A stretch of DNA of 64,000 nt. Origin: Palleronia abyssalis (GTDB lineage Bacteria; Pseudomonadota; Alphaproteobacteria; Rhodobacterales; Rhodobacteraceae). A model generated the notes under the pieces. That model saw only the letters and a program-made list of their open reading frames with translations, was not told where the DNA came from and made no database searches. The DNA is taken from positions 434,001-498,000 of the forward strand of contig NZ_ONZF01000001.1 of NCBI RefSeq assembly GCF_900302445.1, read 5' to 3'. A program made the position numbers and the translations under genes. Positions within the stretch are counted from its first letter, which is position 1, and the number at the start of each line of letters is the position of its first letter. Below, piece after piece: positions 9,419-22,741 of the stretch.

Positions 9419-10950
9419 GTAATGCGCTCCCCCGATTTGATGATGGACGCCATGATCTTTTCCTGGCTGGCCTCGGCCGTGGGCATCTCACCCACGAAAC
9501 GGCCCTCGTTCATGACGTAAAGACGGTCGGTGATGCCTAGAAGCTCGGGCATCTCGGACGAGATGACGACGATGGCCTTTCCGCTTGCGGCAAGGTCGCG
9601 GATCACGGTGTAGATCTCGAATTTCGCGCCCACGTCGATGCCCCGGCAGGGCTCGTCCAGGATCAGGATGTCCGGGTCCGCGAACAGCCATTTCGACAGG
9701 ACGACCTTTTGCTGATTGCCGCCAGAGAGGTTCACCGTCTCCTGCTCGATCGAGCTGGACTTGATGTTCAGCCTTTCGCGATAGCGTTCGGCCACCTCTG
9801 CCTCGCGGCTGCGGTTGACCACCCCACGATCGGCGATGGCATCCAGCTTGGCCAGCGGCACGTTGCGCCGGATTGTGTCATCCAGCACCAGACCGTAGGT
9901 CTTGCGATCCTCGGTCGCGTAGGCGAGGCCTGCGTTGATCGCGGATCTGACCGTCGAAAGGTCGACCTCGCGCCCGTTGATCTTTGCCGTCCCGGAGATG
10001 TCGCGCCCGTAGGAACGTCCGAACAGGCTCATCGCCAGTTCCGTCCGCCCGGCTCCCATCAGCCCGGCGATGCCCAGAACCTCGCCCCTTTTGACGTGGA
10101 ACGAAACGTCCTTGACCACCGTGCGGTCCGCGTCGACCGGATGATGGACGGTCCAGTTCGACACCTCCATCGCGATGTCGTCCGAAATCTTGGGATCCCG
10201 CGCCGGATACCGATCGTCCAGAGCGCGGCCAACCATGTCGCGAATGATGTCGTCTTCGGAAATGCCGTTCTTGCAATCCAGCCGCGAGACCGCCGAGCCG
10301 TCGCGGATCACGGTGATCGTGTCGGCCACGCGGGAGATCTCGTTCAACTTGTGGCTGATCAGGATCGAGGTCACGCCTTGCCGACGGAATTCGGTCAAAA
10401 GCTCCAGCAGCTTCTCGCTGTCCTGTTCGTTCAGGGAACTCGTCGGCTCGTCGAGGATCAGCAGGCGCACATCCTTCGACAAGGCTTTCGCGATCTCGAC
10501 CAGCTGTTGCTTGCCCAGGCCAAGGTCGCCCACCAGCGTCTTCGGGCTTTCTTTCAGCCCGACCCGCTCCAGAAGCTCTTTCGCGCGCGTCTCGGTCTCG
10601 CGCCAGTCGATGACGCCGCCTTTCGCACGTTCGTTGCCCAGGAAAATATTCTCGGCCACTGAAAGCAGCGGGATCAGCGCAAGTTCCTGGTGGATGATGA
10701 TGATGCCGCGGCTTTCGCTGTCGCGGATCGAGGCGAAGGATTGCACCTTGCCGTCATAGACGATGTCGCCGGTATAGCTGCCATGGGGATAGACGCCCGA
10801 AAGCACCTTCATCAGCGTCGATTTGCCGGCGCCGTTTTCCCCCACGAGGGCGTGGATCTCGCCCTCTTCCACCTTCAGGTTCACCCGGTCGAGAGCCTTG
10901 ACCCCCGGGAATTCCTTGGTGATGTCGCGCATTTCCAGAATAGTCGCCAT
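9415..10950 (-). CDS. gguA: Sugar ABC transporter ATPase GguA
   Basis: Tandem-domain ATPase of the ChvE-GguAB importer, 511 aa. The first ABC domain has Walker [10 protein letters not shown] and Walker [13 protein letters not shown]. The second has degenerate Walker [10 protein letters not shown] but intact LSGGNQQK and [14 protein letters not shown] chose the ATG at 10950, which gives the conserved start [14 protein letters not shown] and has a GGGGGAG ribosome-binding site; an upstream in-frame start at 10971 adds only seven residues inside the leader hairpin region. It follows chvE after a 90-bp gap containing two stem-loops. Confidence 0.9.
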   Translation of the reverse strand: MATILEMRDITKEFPGVKALDRVNLKVEEGEIHALVGENGAGKSTLMKVLSGVYPHGSYTGDIVYDGKVQSFASIRDSESRGIIIIHQELALIPLLSVAENIFLGNERAKGGVIDWRETETRAKELLERVGLKESPKTLVGDLGLGKQQLVEIAKALSKDVRLLILDEPTSSLNEQDSEKLLELLTEFRRQGVTSILISHKLNEISRVADTITVIRDGSAVSRLDCKNGISEDDIIRDMVGRALDDRYPARDPKISDDIAMEVSNWTVHHPVDADRTVVKDVSFHVKRGEVLGIAGLMGAGRTELAMSLFGRSYGRDISGTAKINGREVDLSTVRSAINAGLAYATEDRKTYGLVLDDTIRRNVPLAKLDAIADRGVVNRSREAEVAERYRERLNIKSSSIEQETVNLSGGNQQKVVLSKWLFADPDILILDEPCRGIDVGAKFEIYTVIRDLAASGKAIVVISSEMPELLGITDRLYVMNEGRFVGEMPTAEASQEKIMASIIKSGERIT

Positions 10951-10973
10951 CGCTCCCCCTTTTGGCTTCAAAA

Positions 10974-11032
10974 GGCCCTCCGACCCAACGGAAGGGCCGG
11001 AAGGCAGCGCGGGGCGGCCGAAGCCACCCCGC
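10974..11032 (-). other. Two intercistronic stem-loops between chvE and gguA
   Basis: On the transcript, GCGGGGTGGC-TTCG-GCCGCCCCGC (11009-11032, one G-T wobble and a stable UUCG tetraloop) is followed by a second stem, GGCCCTTCCG paired with CGGAGGGCC with one bulge (10974-11000). No T-run follows. The position just after the binding-protein gene suggests a mRNA stabiliser that keeps chvE expression above that of gguA. Confidence 0.65.
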
Positions 11033-11040
11033 AGGGAGGC

Positions 11041-12105
11041 TCACTCGATCTGGTTGCGGGTGTAGTAGCCCGACTCGATCAGCACGTCGCTCCAGTTGTC
11101 CTGCGTCACCTTCACGGGCTCCAGCAGGTAGGAGGGGACGACTTTCACGCCGTTATCGTAGGTCTCGGTGTCGTTGATCTCGGGCTCACCGCCCTGAAGC
11201 AACGCGTCGACCATGCCCACGGTCACGCCGGCCAGTTCGCGGGTGTCCTTGAAGATCGTCGAATACTGCTCGTCGTTCAGGATCGACTTGACCGACTGCA
11301 CTTCGGCGTCCTGGCCGGTGACGATCGGCATCTCCATGTCGCCCGAGCCATAGCCGACGCCCTTCAGCGAGGACAGGATACCGATGGAAAGCCCGTCATA
11401 GGGCGAAAGCACACCATGCACGCGTTCATCGGTGTAGTTGGCCGACAGCAGGTTATCCATGCGTGCCTGCGCGACCGAACCGTCCCAGCGCAGCGTACCG
11501 ACCGTGTCCATGCCCATCTGGCCGGAAACGATGTTGATCGAGCCGTCATCGATCAGCGGCTGAAGCACCGACATCGCGCCATCATAGAAGAAATAGGCGT
11601 TGTTGTCGTCGGGGCTGCCGCCGAACAGCTCGACATTCCAAGCGTCGGCATCGGGGAACCGCTCTTCCAGGCCGGAAACCAGCGTTTCGGCCTGCTGCAC
11701 GCCGACCTGGAAGTTGTCGAACGTGGCGTAGTAGCTGACATCGCCGGAGTCGCGGATCAGTCGGTCATAGGCGACCACGGGGATGTCCATGGCGGCGGCG
11801 TTGGCCAGTGCGTTGGTCAGCGTGGTGCCGTCGATGGCCGCAATCACCAGCGCATCGACGCCCTTGGTGATCATGTTCTCGATCTGGGCCAGCTGGTTGG
11901 GAATGTCGTCCTCGGCGTATTGCAGATCGGTGGCATAGCCTGCCTCTTCGAACTGCTTCACCATGTTGTCGCCGTCGGCGATCCAGCGGGCCGAGGATTT
12001 CGTCGGCATCGCGATGCCGATCGTGCCCTTGTCCTGCGCATAGGCCGGAACGGCGAGTACCAAAGCAAGTGCGGTCGCGCCCAGGGCGCGGCGAGTGAAA
12101 TTCAT
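11041..12105 (-). CDS. chvE: Periplasmic sugar-binding protein ChvE
   Basis: Exported aldose-binding protein, 354 aa, with a signal peptide (about residues 1-23, ending AYAQ) and a Periplasmic_binding_4 fold. The mature start [19 protein letters not shown], the VVAYDRLI strand and the GQDAEV segment are hallmarks of the ChvE/XylF-like group that binds arabinose, galactose and glucose. It is the first gene of the minus-strand operon, divergent from gbpR with 131 bp between starts. In Agrobacterium ChvE also signals sugar to VirA, but nothing here suggests a virulence role. Confidence 0.92.
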   Translation of the reverse strand: MNFTRRALGATALALVLAVPAYAQDKGTIGIAMPTKSSARWIADGDNMVKQFEEAGYATDLQYAEDDIPNQLAQIENMITKGVDALVIAAIDGTTLTNALANAAAMDIPVVAYDRLIRDSGDVSYYATFDNFQVGVQQAETLVSGLEERFPDADAWNVELFGGSPDDNNAYFFYDGAMSVLQPLIDDGSINIVSGQMGMDTVGTLRWDGSVAQARMDNLLSANYTDERVHGVLSPYDGLSIGILSSLKGVGYGSGDMEMPIVTGQDAEVQSVKSILNDEQYSTIFKDTRELAGVTVGMVDALLQGGEPEINDTETYDNGVKVVPSYLLEPVKVTQDNWSDVLIESGYYTRNQIE

Positions 12106-12186
12106 GATGTCCTCCCATCAGGCAGGCGTTTGCGGCCTGCCGGTTATTGCGTCAGTTGCCTGACGGACGACACTATTGCGCCGGGG

Positions 12187-12232
12187 CGATATATTTATCA
12201 AATACGGATTATCGCTTCTGGTATACCGGTAT
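12187..12232. promoter_or_regulatory. chvE/gbpR divergent control region with palindrome
   Basis: The 131-bp gap between chvE and gbpR is AT-rich compared with its surroundings. It contains a perfect 10-bp palindrome, ATACCGGTAT (12223-12232), four bases before the gbpR start, and a looser pair CGATA...TATCG at 12187-12214. These are candidate sites for the LysR-type regulator GbpR, which in related species controls chvE in response to sugar. Assignment to GbpR is inference from position. Confidence 0.45.
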
Positions 12233-12236
12233 TGAT

Positions 12237-13208
12237 ATGTCATCAGAGATTCCGAAGGGAAACGAGCTTGTTCGCAGGGGGCTGAAATTCTCGCAACTGC
12301 GCTTGCTGGCAGCGCTTCGCGAAACCGGACAGATCGGTGCGGCGGCGGCTCATGTCGGGATGACTCAACCCGCCGCGTCAAGGTTGCTGTCGCAGCTTGA
12401 AGCGATGATCGGAACGCCGCTGTATGCCCGCCATTCACGCGGGATCGCCCTGACGGAGGCGGGATCGGTGCTGGCCGATCAGGCAATGACTACCCTACGC
12501 GGTCTGGATCAGGCGGCCGAGAAGATGGCGCAGCTTCGCGGGGGAACGCGCGGTCACGTGCGCATCGGGTCGGTCACGGGGCCATCACTGGAACTGCTGC
12601 TGCCCGTCCTGCGCGAGGCGCGCCTCGCCTTCCCCGAAGTCGAGGTGACGGTCCGTGTCGAGACGTCGGACCGACTGGCCGAAGCGCTGCTGGCCGATGA
12701 TCTGGATTTCTATATCGGCCGGATCCCCGACGGTGCCGATGCCCGCCCCTTCGCTATCGACATGATCGGGGCCGAGCCCATCAGCCTTCTGGTCCGGCTC
12801 GACCATCCGCTGGTGAATCGTCAGAATATCACGCTGGAGGAGTGTCTGTCTTATGACTGGGTGATGCAGCCCCCGGGCGGATTGCTGCGCCGTACGGCCG
12901 AGACGTACCTGCTGGAACGCGGCCACGCCCTTCCACGCCGCGTGATCGGGACAACCTCGATCCTCTTCACGCTGGCCTTGATCAACGAAACCAACGCCGT
13001 CGCCCCGCTGGCCCGGGCTGTAGCGCAGTTCTTCATCGAACGCGCCGCCCTGGGCAGCCGCCTGGAGGTGCTGCCAGCGGCGATGGACATGGCCGTCAAG
13101 GATTTCGGGTTGGTCCGCCGGGCGGATGACGATCCACGGCCCGTCACGGACCGGATCCTGAACCTTCTGCGCGCTCACGCAGCAAAGCGTGGCCAGCAGA
13201 CCGGTTGA
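12237..13208 (+). CDS. gbpR: LysR-family regulator of the chvE operon (GbpR)
   Basis: 323-aa LysR-type activator with an N-terminal winged helix (GLKFSQLRLLAALRETGQIG, then TQPAASRLLSQLE near residues 42-54) and a C-terminal LysR substrate domain. It is divergent from chvE, the classic position of GbpR (galactose-binding protein regulator). I chose the ATG at 12237 because the 30 upstream codons that can be read in frame are not conserved and would run through the control region. It probably binds arabinose/galactose or a pathway intermediate and activates chvE. Confidence 0.85.
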   Translation: MSSEIPKGNELVRRGLKFSQLRLLAALRETGQIGAAAAHVGMTQPAASRLLSQLEAMIGTPLYARHSRGIALTEAGSVLADQAMTTLRGLDQAAEKMAQLRGGTRGHVRIGSVTGPSLELLLPVLREARLAFPEVEVTVRVETSDRLAEALLADDLDFYIGRIPDGADARPFAIDMIGAEPISLLVRLDHPLVNRQNITLEECLSYDWVMQPPGGLLRRTAETYLLERGHALPRRVIGTTSILFTLALINETNAVAPLARAVAQFFIERAALGSRLEVLPAAMDMAVKDFGLVRRADDDPRPVTDRILNLLRAHAAKRGQQTG

Positions 13209-13217
13209 TCGTAGGAT

Positions 13218-13246
13218 GTCCGGGGCAAGTTCGCCCTGCCCCGGAC
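13218..13246. terminator. Convergent hairpin between gbpR and glpV
   Basis: GTCCGGGGCA and TGCCCCGGAC form a perfect 10-bp stem around a 9-nt loop in the 47-bp gap between two convergent genes. It is placed to serve both transcripts. There is no clear T-run on either side, so termination may be partly factor-dependent. Confidence 0.65.
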
Positions 13247-13255
13247 GGTCGAGGC

Positions 13256-14980
<1,725 letters not shown>

Positions 14981-15024
14981 GTTGGTTTCCTCCCTTTTGA
15001 ACGTGAGTATTGGGTTCGCGACTC

Positions 15025-15455
15025 TTAAACGAACCGGAATATGGCCGCCGCGAGGGCGACGCATAGGATCAGCGCGATCCACTGGGGACCAAGCCCCATC
15101 CAGAGCCACGCAAGATTGAGGAACGCCGAGGCGAGAAGTGCGATGAACAGCCTGTCGCCACGGGTCGTATCGATGCTTAGGACGCCGCGTCGGGGCGTCT
15201 CGGGGTAGCGGATTGCGAGGATGGTGAACACGATCAGCGTGCCCGCGACCAGCCAGAAGAATAGCGCGGTGGGAAGCACCCAGGCCATCCATCCACCAGG
15301 GTTCAAGGACTGGGTCCAGGCGATTGCGCCGTCATCCCCCGAAGCGGCGACAGCGGCCCAAAGGATGAACAGGCCAACGATCAGCCATCCCCCGACCAAT
15401 CCGCCGAACAGGCCCTTGTGGCCATGGCTGACGCGAATATCGTCGGTGTCGCTCA

Positions 15456-15456
<1 letters not shown>
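15025..15456 (-). CDS. glpU: DUF2160 small membrane protein GlpU
   Basis: 143-aa protein with about four hydrophobic segments (near residues 18-38, 53-80, 103-122 and 126-142), matching the DUF2160 family found between permease and binding-protein genes of glycerol ABC operons. Its ATG overlaps the glpQ stop (TGATG). Its role is not established; it may be an accessory membrane subunit. The only firm support is family, position and topology. Confidence 0.8.
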
Positions 15457-16345
<889 letters not shown>

Positions 16346-16349
<4 letters not shown>

Positions 16350-17217
16350 TTGCCGCCCTCCTCTTTGTCGAGGTTCGTCATGACGATGTAGAACACGTAT
16401 GAGATCACCATGATCACCAGGAAGTACATCAGGCTGAAGGCGGCCGCCGGACCCAGGTCGAACTGACCCAACGCCATCTTCACGAGGTCGATGGACAGGA
16501 ACGTGGTCGCGTTGCCCGGCCCCCCGCCGGTCAGAACGAAGGGTTCCGTATAGATTTTGAAGCTGTCCATGAAGCGCAGCAGGATCGCGATGGTCAGCAC
16601 GCCGCGCATCTTCGGCAGCTCGATATAGCGGAAGACGGCCCAGCGGCTGGCCTGGTCGATCTTGGCCGCCTGGTAATAGGCGTCGGGGATGGATTGCAGC
16701 CCCGCATAGGCCAGAAGTGCCACCAGAGAGGTCCAGTGCCAGACGTCCATCGTGATGACCGTGGCCCACGCGGCGTAGAAGCCTTGGGTGTAGTTATAGT
16801 CGATGCCGAGCGAATCGAGCGTATAGCCCAGAAGGCCAATATCGACCCGCCCGAAGATCTGCCAAATCGTGCCAACCACGTTCCAGGGTATCAGCAGCGG
16901 CAGGGACATCAGCACAAGGCAGAAGGACGCCCAGAACCCCTTCTTCGGCATGTTGAGCGCTACGAAGATCCCCAAGGGCACCTCGATCGCCAGGATGATA
17001 CCCGAGAACACGATCTGACGGCCAAGCGCATTCCACATCCGCTCGGATCCCAGCATGTCCTCGAACCACGCAAGGCCGGCCCAGAAGAACTGGTTGTTCC
17101 CGAACGTGTCCTGCACCGAGTAATTCACCACCGTCATCAACGGGATCACGGCCGAGAACGCGACGAGGATCAGGACCGGCAGGACAAGGAACCAGGCTTT
17201 CTGATTGTCGGTCTTCA

Positions 17218-17218
<1 letters not shown>
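16346..17218 (-). CDS. glpP: Glycerol ABC transporter permease GlpP
   Basis: 290-aa CUT1-type permease, six spans, with an EAA-like loop (SIPDAYYQAAKIDQAS near residues 180-195). Two tandem ATGs (17221 and 17218) lie in an ATGATGA overlap with the glpT stop; either could be used and I give the second. It is the partner of GlpQ. Confidence 0.87.
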
Positions 17219-18323
<1,105 letters not shown>

Positions 18324-18324
<1 letters not shown>

Positions 18325-19409
18325 CACGCGGCCTCCGCGTAAGGGGCAGGCTGTACGAGGCGGCCATCGGCCCCGAAGATATAGATATGACGTGGATCCA
18401 GATGGACGGTCAGCTCTTGCCCAGGCTCCAGATCGCGGACGCCATGCACAAGTCCAACCCAACGCTGCCCTTCGTGGTCGAGGTGAACGAAAGTCTCGGA
18501 TCCGGTGATTTCGGTGACCGACAAGGTCGAACTGAATCCCAGCATTCCCTCCCGACGCTCCAGCGCCAAATGATTGGGCCTGAAGCCGGCAGTATAACTT
18601 CCGTCGGCAAGATCACGTCCCAGCGTGGATGCCGGGATCTCCTGACCCTTGCCGAACCGGATCGCGTCACCTGATTTTTCGACATCGATGAAGTTCATCG
18701 GCGGGTCCGAGAAGACGCGCGCCGTAGTCGCATCCGCGGGCTTGCGATAGACCGAAGGGGTCGGACCGAATTGCGTCACGCGACCTTGCCATAGCGTCGC
18801 GCAATTTCCGCCCAAAAGAAGCGCCTCTTCGGGCTCCGTCGTGGCGTATACGAATATTGCCCCGGACCGCTCGAAGATCTTCGGAATCTCTGCTCGCAGT
18901 TCCTCGCGCAGCTTGTAATCCAGGTTTGCAAGGGGTTCGTCCAACAGTACCAGACCGGCGTTCTTGACCAATGCGCGTGCCAGAGCGCAGCGCTGTTGCT
19001 GGCCGCCGGACAACTCAAGAGGCTTGCGGTCGATCTGCGGCGTCAGCTGCATCAACTCGGCCGCCTCGCGCACGCGGCGGTCGATCTCGTCCTTTTCAAG
19101 CCCCAAAAGCCGCATGGGCGAAGCGATATTGTCGTAAACGGTCATGGACGGATAGTTGATGAACTGCTGGTAGACCATCGCAACCTTGCGGTCCTGCACG
19201 CGCTGGCCGGTCACGTCGTCCCCCTGCCAGATGATGCGTCCGGTCGTCGGCTGATCCAGCCCCGCCATCAGCCGCATGAGTGACGTCTTTCCAGCCGATG
19301 TCGGTCCCAGAAGAACGTTCATTGTGCCGGGTTCCAAGGTCAGGTCCGTCGGATGAATATGGGTCTTGCCCCCCACCACCTTCGAGACGTTTTCCAACGT
19401 CAGGGTCAT
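18324..19409 (-). CDS. glpS: Glycerol ABC transporter ATPase GlpS
   Basis: 361-aa ATPase with Walker A GPTSAGKTS, Q-loop VYQQFINYPS, a canonical LSGGQQQR signature and Walker B VLLDEPLANLD. The usual His-switch position reads YATTEPEEA, so the H-loop His is replaced, while GlpT keeps its His but lacks LSGGQ. The two ATPases are therefore complementary. The start at 19409 has GGGAGG upstream; a longer start at 19433 is possible. First gene of the glycerol operon, divergent from glpR. Confidence 0.87.
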
Positions 19410-19659
19410 CGCTCGACGATCCTCCCAAACCATGCGAGAGGAAGCAGTACATCCTTGGGGCGCGATCTTCAACGCAGGATGTGCGGAATTTTTCCCTTTA
19501 CAATCCTGCCGAACTTCATGCGAAAATTCGATCTCATACGATTTCTGGCGTGAAACTGGAAGTTTGCGCGCCAAGGTGGCGACGGCGAAATCTGCTTCAA
19601 GGACTCGATTCGACCATGGTATACGGTTGAACACGCCAAAACGAACGAAAGCGCGCTTG
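19410..19659. promoter_or_regulatory. glpS/glpR divergent control region
   Basis: 250-bp gap between divergent starts. Close to glpR, AAACGAACGAAAG (19638-19651) contains tandem ACGAA units (CGTTCGTTT on the other strand), the kind of short direct repeat bound by DeoR-family regulators. A second cluster, GCGAAAATTCGATC...TACGATTT, lies at about 19520-19545. I propose both as GlpR operators for mutual control; no consensus was scored. Confidence 0.4.
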
Positions 19660-20427
19660 ATGTCACAGACGATCCGCTATCCCGAAATCATGGAGATCGC
19701 CCGCCGGGACGGCAAGGTTACCGTCGAGGATCTGGCCGACCATTTCGGTGTGACGCTGCAAACGATCCGCCGGGACCTGGCGGATTTGTCGGAAGCAGGT
19801 CGTCTTGATCGGGTGCATGGCGGGGCCGTCCTGCCGTCGGGTGTCACAAATATCGGATACGAAGATCGCCGCAATCTCAATGCGGAAGGTAAAGCAATCA
19901 TCGCAAGTGCTTGCGCTTCCGAGATTCCCAACGACTGTTCGGTGTTCCTCAATATCGGGACGAGCACCGAAGCCGTGGCTGCGAAAATGCTGGGACATCG
20001 GAATATTCTGGCGGTGACGAACAACATCAATGTCGCGACCACCTTGTCGCAGAACCCGGACTGCCAGATCGTTCTGGCGGGCGGCGCCCTCAGACGGTCA
20101 GATGGCGGGCTTGTCGGCGACTTGACGACGCGAACGATCCGCCACTTCAAATTCGATATCGCCGTGATCGGATGTTCGGCTCTGGACGAGGAAGGCGACA
20201 TTTTGGATTTCGACATGCAGGAGGTCGGCGTGACCCGCGCCATCATCGACCAGGCACGGCGCATCTTTCTGGTCGCCGACACGTCGAAATTCCTCCGAAA
20301 GGCACCCGTCCGGGTCGCGACGCTCTCCGATCTCGACGCGTTTTTCACCGATCGCGATCCCCCCGCCCCCCTGCCGGACCGATGCGCCGAGCACGATGTA
20401 GCACTACACGTGGTCCGCCCTGGCTAG
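19660..20427 (+). CDS. glpR: DeoR-family repressor of glycerol genes, GlpR
   Basis: 255-aa DeoR-type regulator. The N-terminal HTH (VTVEDLADHFGVTLQTIRRDL, residues about 19-39) is followed by the DeoR linker (GRLDRVHGGAV) and a sugar-phosphate-sensing domain with NIGTSTEAVA. It is divergent from the glycerol transporter, so glycerol-3-phosphate is the likely inducer. The ATG at 19660 is the conserved family start; an upstream in-frame extension to 19366 runs across the promoter. No glpD or glpK is in this window. Confidence 0.85.
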   Translation: MSQTIRYPEIMEIARRDGKVTVEDLADHFGVTLQTIRRDLADLSEAGRLDRVHGGAVLPSGVTNIGYEDRRNLNAEGKAIIASACASEIPNDCSVFLNIGTSTEAVAAKMLGHRNILAVTNNINVATTLSQNPDCQIVLAGGALRRSDGGLVGDLTTRTIRHFKFDIAVIGCSALDEEGDILDFDMQEVGVTRAIIDQARRIFLVADTSKFLRKAPVRVATLSDLDAFFTDRDPPAPLPDRCAEHDVALHVVRPG

Positions 20428-20439
20428 GGCAAGGGCGCG

Positions 20440-21306
20440 TCAGGCGCCTCGGAAGATCCGGGACTGGCCTATCGTCTTCTCCAAAGCCGAGATGCGGTCC
20501 GCACTGGATTCCTGTCGGCGACTCTGCACCTCGGCGATCAGCGCTTCGACCAGCAGATTGATCGCCAGCGTGGAATCCCAGCTGGACGGCACCTCGACCG
20601 CGGCACGGAAACAGACCTCCGCGTGCTGCTCGATGGGTGAGCCCCAGACATCGGTGAACAGAACGAGCGCCACACCCTGTGCGACCGCCAGCGCGGCGAG
20701 CTTTTCGAGCTCCTTCTCGTAGCGGCGGATATCGAAGATAACGAGGGCGGACTGTGCACCCATGTCCAGTAAAGATTGCGGCCAGACGCTGGGTGAACTG
20801 TCCATCAGATACACCCGCGGGCGAATGATCTGCATGTGGTTATAGAAGTAGTGCGCGTTTGACCGGGTGATCCGACCGCCCATGAAATGCAATTCGCGCG
20901 TCGGATCCGAGAGGAGCTGTGCCGCCCTGTCGAACTGGGTCAGGTCCAGCCGTTCCAGCGTACGCTTGATGTTGCCCAACGCCCCCGAAGCAAAGCGCGT
21001 GACCATGTGATCGAGGGGGGCGTCGTCCAACCCGGAATTCAGTTTGGCCAGAGGCTCTTTCATGCGGGCCGCGATGTCCTCACGGATCGCGTCCTGCAAC
21101 TCACCAAAGCCCTCGAAGCCCAGTTTTCGGGCAAGACGGATGACCGTCGGGGTCGAGACCTGCGCGCTTTCAGCCAGCCGGGTAATGGATTGAAGGCCGG
21201 CCACCATCGCGTTGTCCACCAGCACGGCGGTAAGTTTGCGTTCAGCCGCGGTGAGGTCGGGCTGCTTTTCGGTCAGCAAATCGCGCACGAGGGGTCGTCG
21301 GTTCAC
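20440..21306 (-). CDS. MurR/RpiR-family regulator with SIS domain
   Basis: 288-aa regulator with an N-terminal RpiR HTH (ITRLAESAQVSTPTVIRLARKLGF near residues 41-64) and a C-terminal SIS fold (about 130-260). It starts with GTG at 21306, with AAGGA eight bases upstream. It is divergent from the amidohydrolase-TRAP-glutamine-synthetase operon and is the likely repressor. SIS domains usually sense phosphosugars, which fits poorly with an amine pathway, so the effector is unknown. Its 3' end is convergent with glpR, 12 bp apart. Confidence 0.8.
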   Translation of the reverse strand: MNRRPLVRDLLTEKQPDLTAAERKLTAVLVDNAMVAGLQSITRLAESAQVSTPTVIRLARKLGFEGFGELQDAIREDIAARMKEPLAKLNSGLDDAPLDHMVTRFASGALGNIKRTLERLDLTQFDRAAQLLSDPTRELHFMGGRITRSNAHYFYNHMQIIRPRVYLMDSSPSVWPQSLLDMGAQSALVIFDIRRYEKELEKLAALAVAQGVALVLFTDVWGSPIEQHAEVCFRAAVEVPSSWDSTLAINLLVEALIAEVQSRRQESSADRISALEKTIGQSRIFRGA

Positions 21307-21339
21307 ATGTAGTTCCTTTCGTTACACCCGAAAAACATG

Positions 21340-21396
21340 ATGTAGAGATACATACAGAAAAAACCTTGACATATTTACCGTGGCTGTAGTGATAAT
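21340..21396 (+). promoter_or_regulatory. Promoter and operator-like inverted repeat before the TRAP/ligase operon
   Basis: TTGACA at 21366-21371 is a perfect -35. A GATAAT/TGATAA -10 lies at 21390-21396 with 18-19 bp spacing, slightly long. Just upstream, ATGTA-GAGA-TACAT (21340-21353) is a perfect 5-4-5 inverted repeat. Position suggests the RpiR-type regulator binds it. The region is unusually AT-rich for this window. Confidence 0.5.
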
Positions 21397-21425
21397 TTCA
21401 GAGGGTCAGGCATGGGGCAAGAGCG

Positions 21426-22202
21426 ATGGCAGGAGGCGACTGGACAGCGCTGTACATATCCGGCGCCGACCGCCCTGCCCCCATGGTCGTGGCCTGCGAA
21501 CACGCCTCGAACCGGATTCCCGAAGACTTGGCCGGATTGGGGTTGGACCGAACGGCGTGCACCTCTCATGCGGCTTACGACATAGGTGCAGCCCATGTGG
21601 CGCGTACCTTGGCCGAGGAGCTGGATGCACCGCTTGTCGAGGGCGCGATCTCGCGCGTTGTCTACGATTGCAACCGCCCCTTATCCGCGCCCGACGCGAT
21701 ACCGGTGACCAGCGAAGTCTTCGACATTCCCGGGAACCGCGACCTGGACGATGCCGCTAGGCGAGCGCGATTCGAACGGGTCCATGTCCCGTTCCATACC
21801 GCTTTGGCCGAAACCTGTCGCACGCAAGAAGATGTTTGCCGCCGACGGATCGCATTGATTACGGTGCACAGCTTCACGCCCGTCTACATGGGGCAGCAGC
21901 GCGACCTTGATATCGGTTTCCTTCACGACGCCACACCCGGTTTCGCCCGGGCCACACTGGCCGCGGAGCGCGCGCGGGGCATCTGGCGCGCGAAATTGAA
22001 CGCGCCGTACTCGGCGAAGGATGGCGTGACCCATACACTGGCCATGCACGGCGAAGCCCATGGCAGACCATCGCTGATGGTCGAAATCCGCAATGATCTG
22101 ATCGCGGACGAAGACTCCGGCACCCGGATGGCATACCACCTTGCGGACACGATCCTGATCGCCCTCGCAGCGCCCGACGTCGCGCGGGGAGCCGCGGGAT
22201 GA
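21426..22202 (+). CDS. N-formylglutamate amidohydrolase-family protein
   Basis: 258-aa member of the HutG-type N-formylglutamate amidohydrolase fold (zinc carboxypeptidase-like). Conserved elements include CEHASNRIP (residues about 24-32), HAAYDIGA, VVYDCNRP and ITVHSFTP, which should provide metal and substrate ligands. In histidine degradation such enzymes release formate from N-formylglutamate, but no hut gene is nearby. In this operon it may instead cleave an N-acyl or gamma-glutamyl amide made by the ligase at 25216. It overlaps the next gene by ATGA. Confidence 0.75.
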   Translation: MAGGDWTALYISGADRPAPMVVACEHASNRIPEDLAGLGLDRTACTSHAAYDIGAAHVARTLAEELDAPLVEGAISRVVYDCNRPLSAPDAIPVTSEVFDIPGNRDLDDAARRARFERVHVPFHTALAETCRTQEDVCRRRIALITVHSFTPVYMGQQRDLDIGFLHDATPGFARATLAAERARGIWRAKLNAPYSAKDGVTHTLAMHGEAHGRPSLMVEIRNDLIADEDSGTRMAYHLADTILIALAAPDVARGAAG

Positions 22203-22741
22203 GGCTTCTGCGGATGTACGTCGCGGCGGTCGACCGCATGAATTACGGCCTGGGCCGTCTGGTGATGTTCGGTATCTTCATCCTGATGGGGATCCTGATG
22301 TGGTCTTCGATCTCGAAGGTGTTCTTCAACCCGTCGCTCTGGACGCTGGAAATGGCGCAGTTCGTGATGGTGGCCTATTTCGTGCTGGGCGGCCCCTATG
22401 CCATGCAGATGGGGTCACATGTGCGCATGGACTTGATCTATGGCGCACTGAACCCCCGGCGAAAGGCGCTTCTGGACAGCGTGACCGTGCTGGTCCTGAT
22501 CGTCTATCTGGGCATCCTGTTGTGGGGCGGGATCGACAGCACTCGCTATTCCTTCCAGTATGGGGGGGAGCGAAGTTCCTCCGCCTGGCGACCCTACCTT
22601 TGGCCGATCAAGGTGACGATCTGCATCGGCATCTTCCTGATGCTTCTTCAGGCGCTCAGCGAGCTGGCGAAGGATATCCTGTTCCTGCGCACCGGCACCC
22701 CCTTGCGTCACCAGAACGAGGAGCAAGGCGATGCCCTATGA
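22199..22741 (+). CDS. TRAP transporter small permease (DctQ type)
   Basis: 180-aa four-span membrane protein of the DctQ family, with hydrophobic segments near residues 20-40, 55-75, 95-115 and 137-160. The start overlaps the amidohydrolase stop and the end overlaps the large-permease start by 11 bp. It acts with the DctM-type and DctP-type proteins in sodium-driven, high-affinity uptake. Confidence 0.88.
   Translation: MRLLRMYVAAVDRMNYGLGRLVMFGIFILMGILMWSSISKVFFNPSLWTLEMAQFVMVAYFVLGGPYAMQMGSHVRMDLIYGALNPRRKALLDSVTVLVLIVYLGILLWGGIDSTRYSFQYGGERSSSAWRPYLWPIKVTICIGIFLMLLQALSELAKDILFLRTGTPLRHQNEEQGDAL

Noticed and set aside
21426-22202. Assigning the amidohydrolase to histidine degradation (hutG)
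   Set aside because: No hutH, hutU, hutI or hutF gene is nearby and the gene is embedded in an operon with TRAP and ligase genes.
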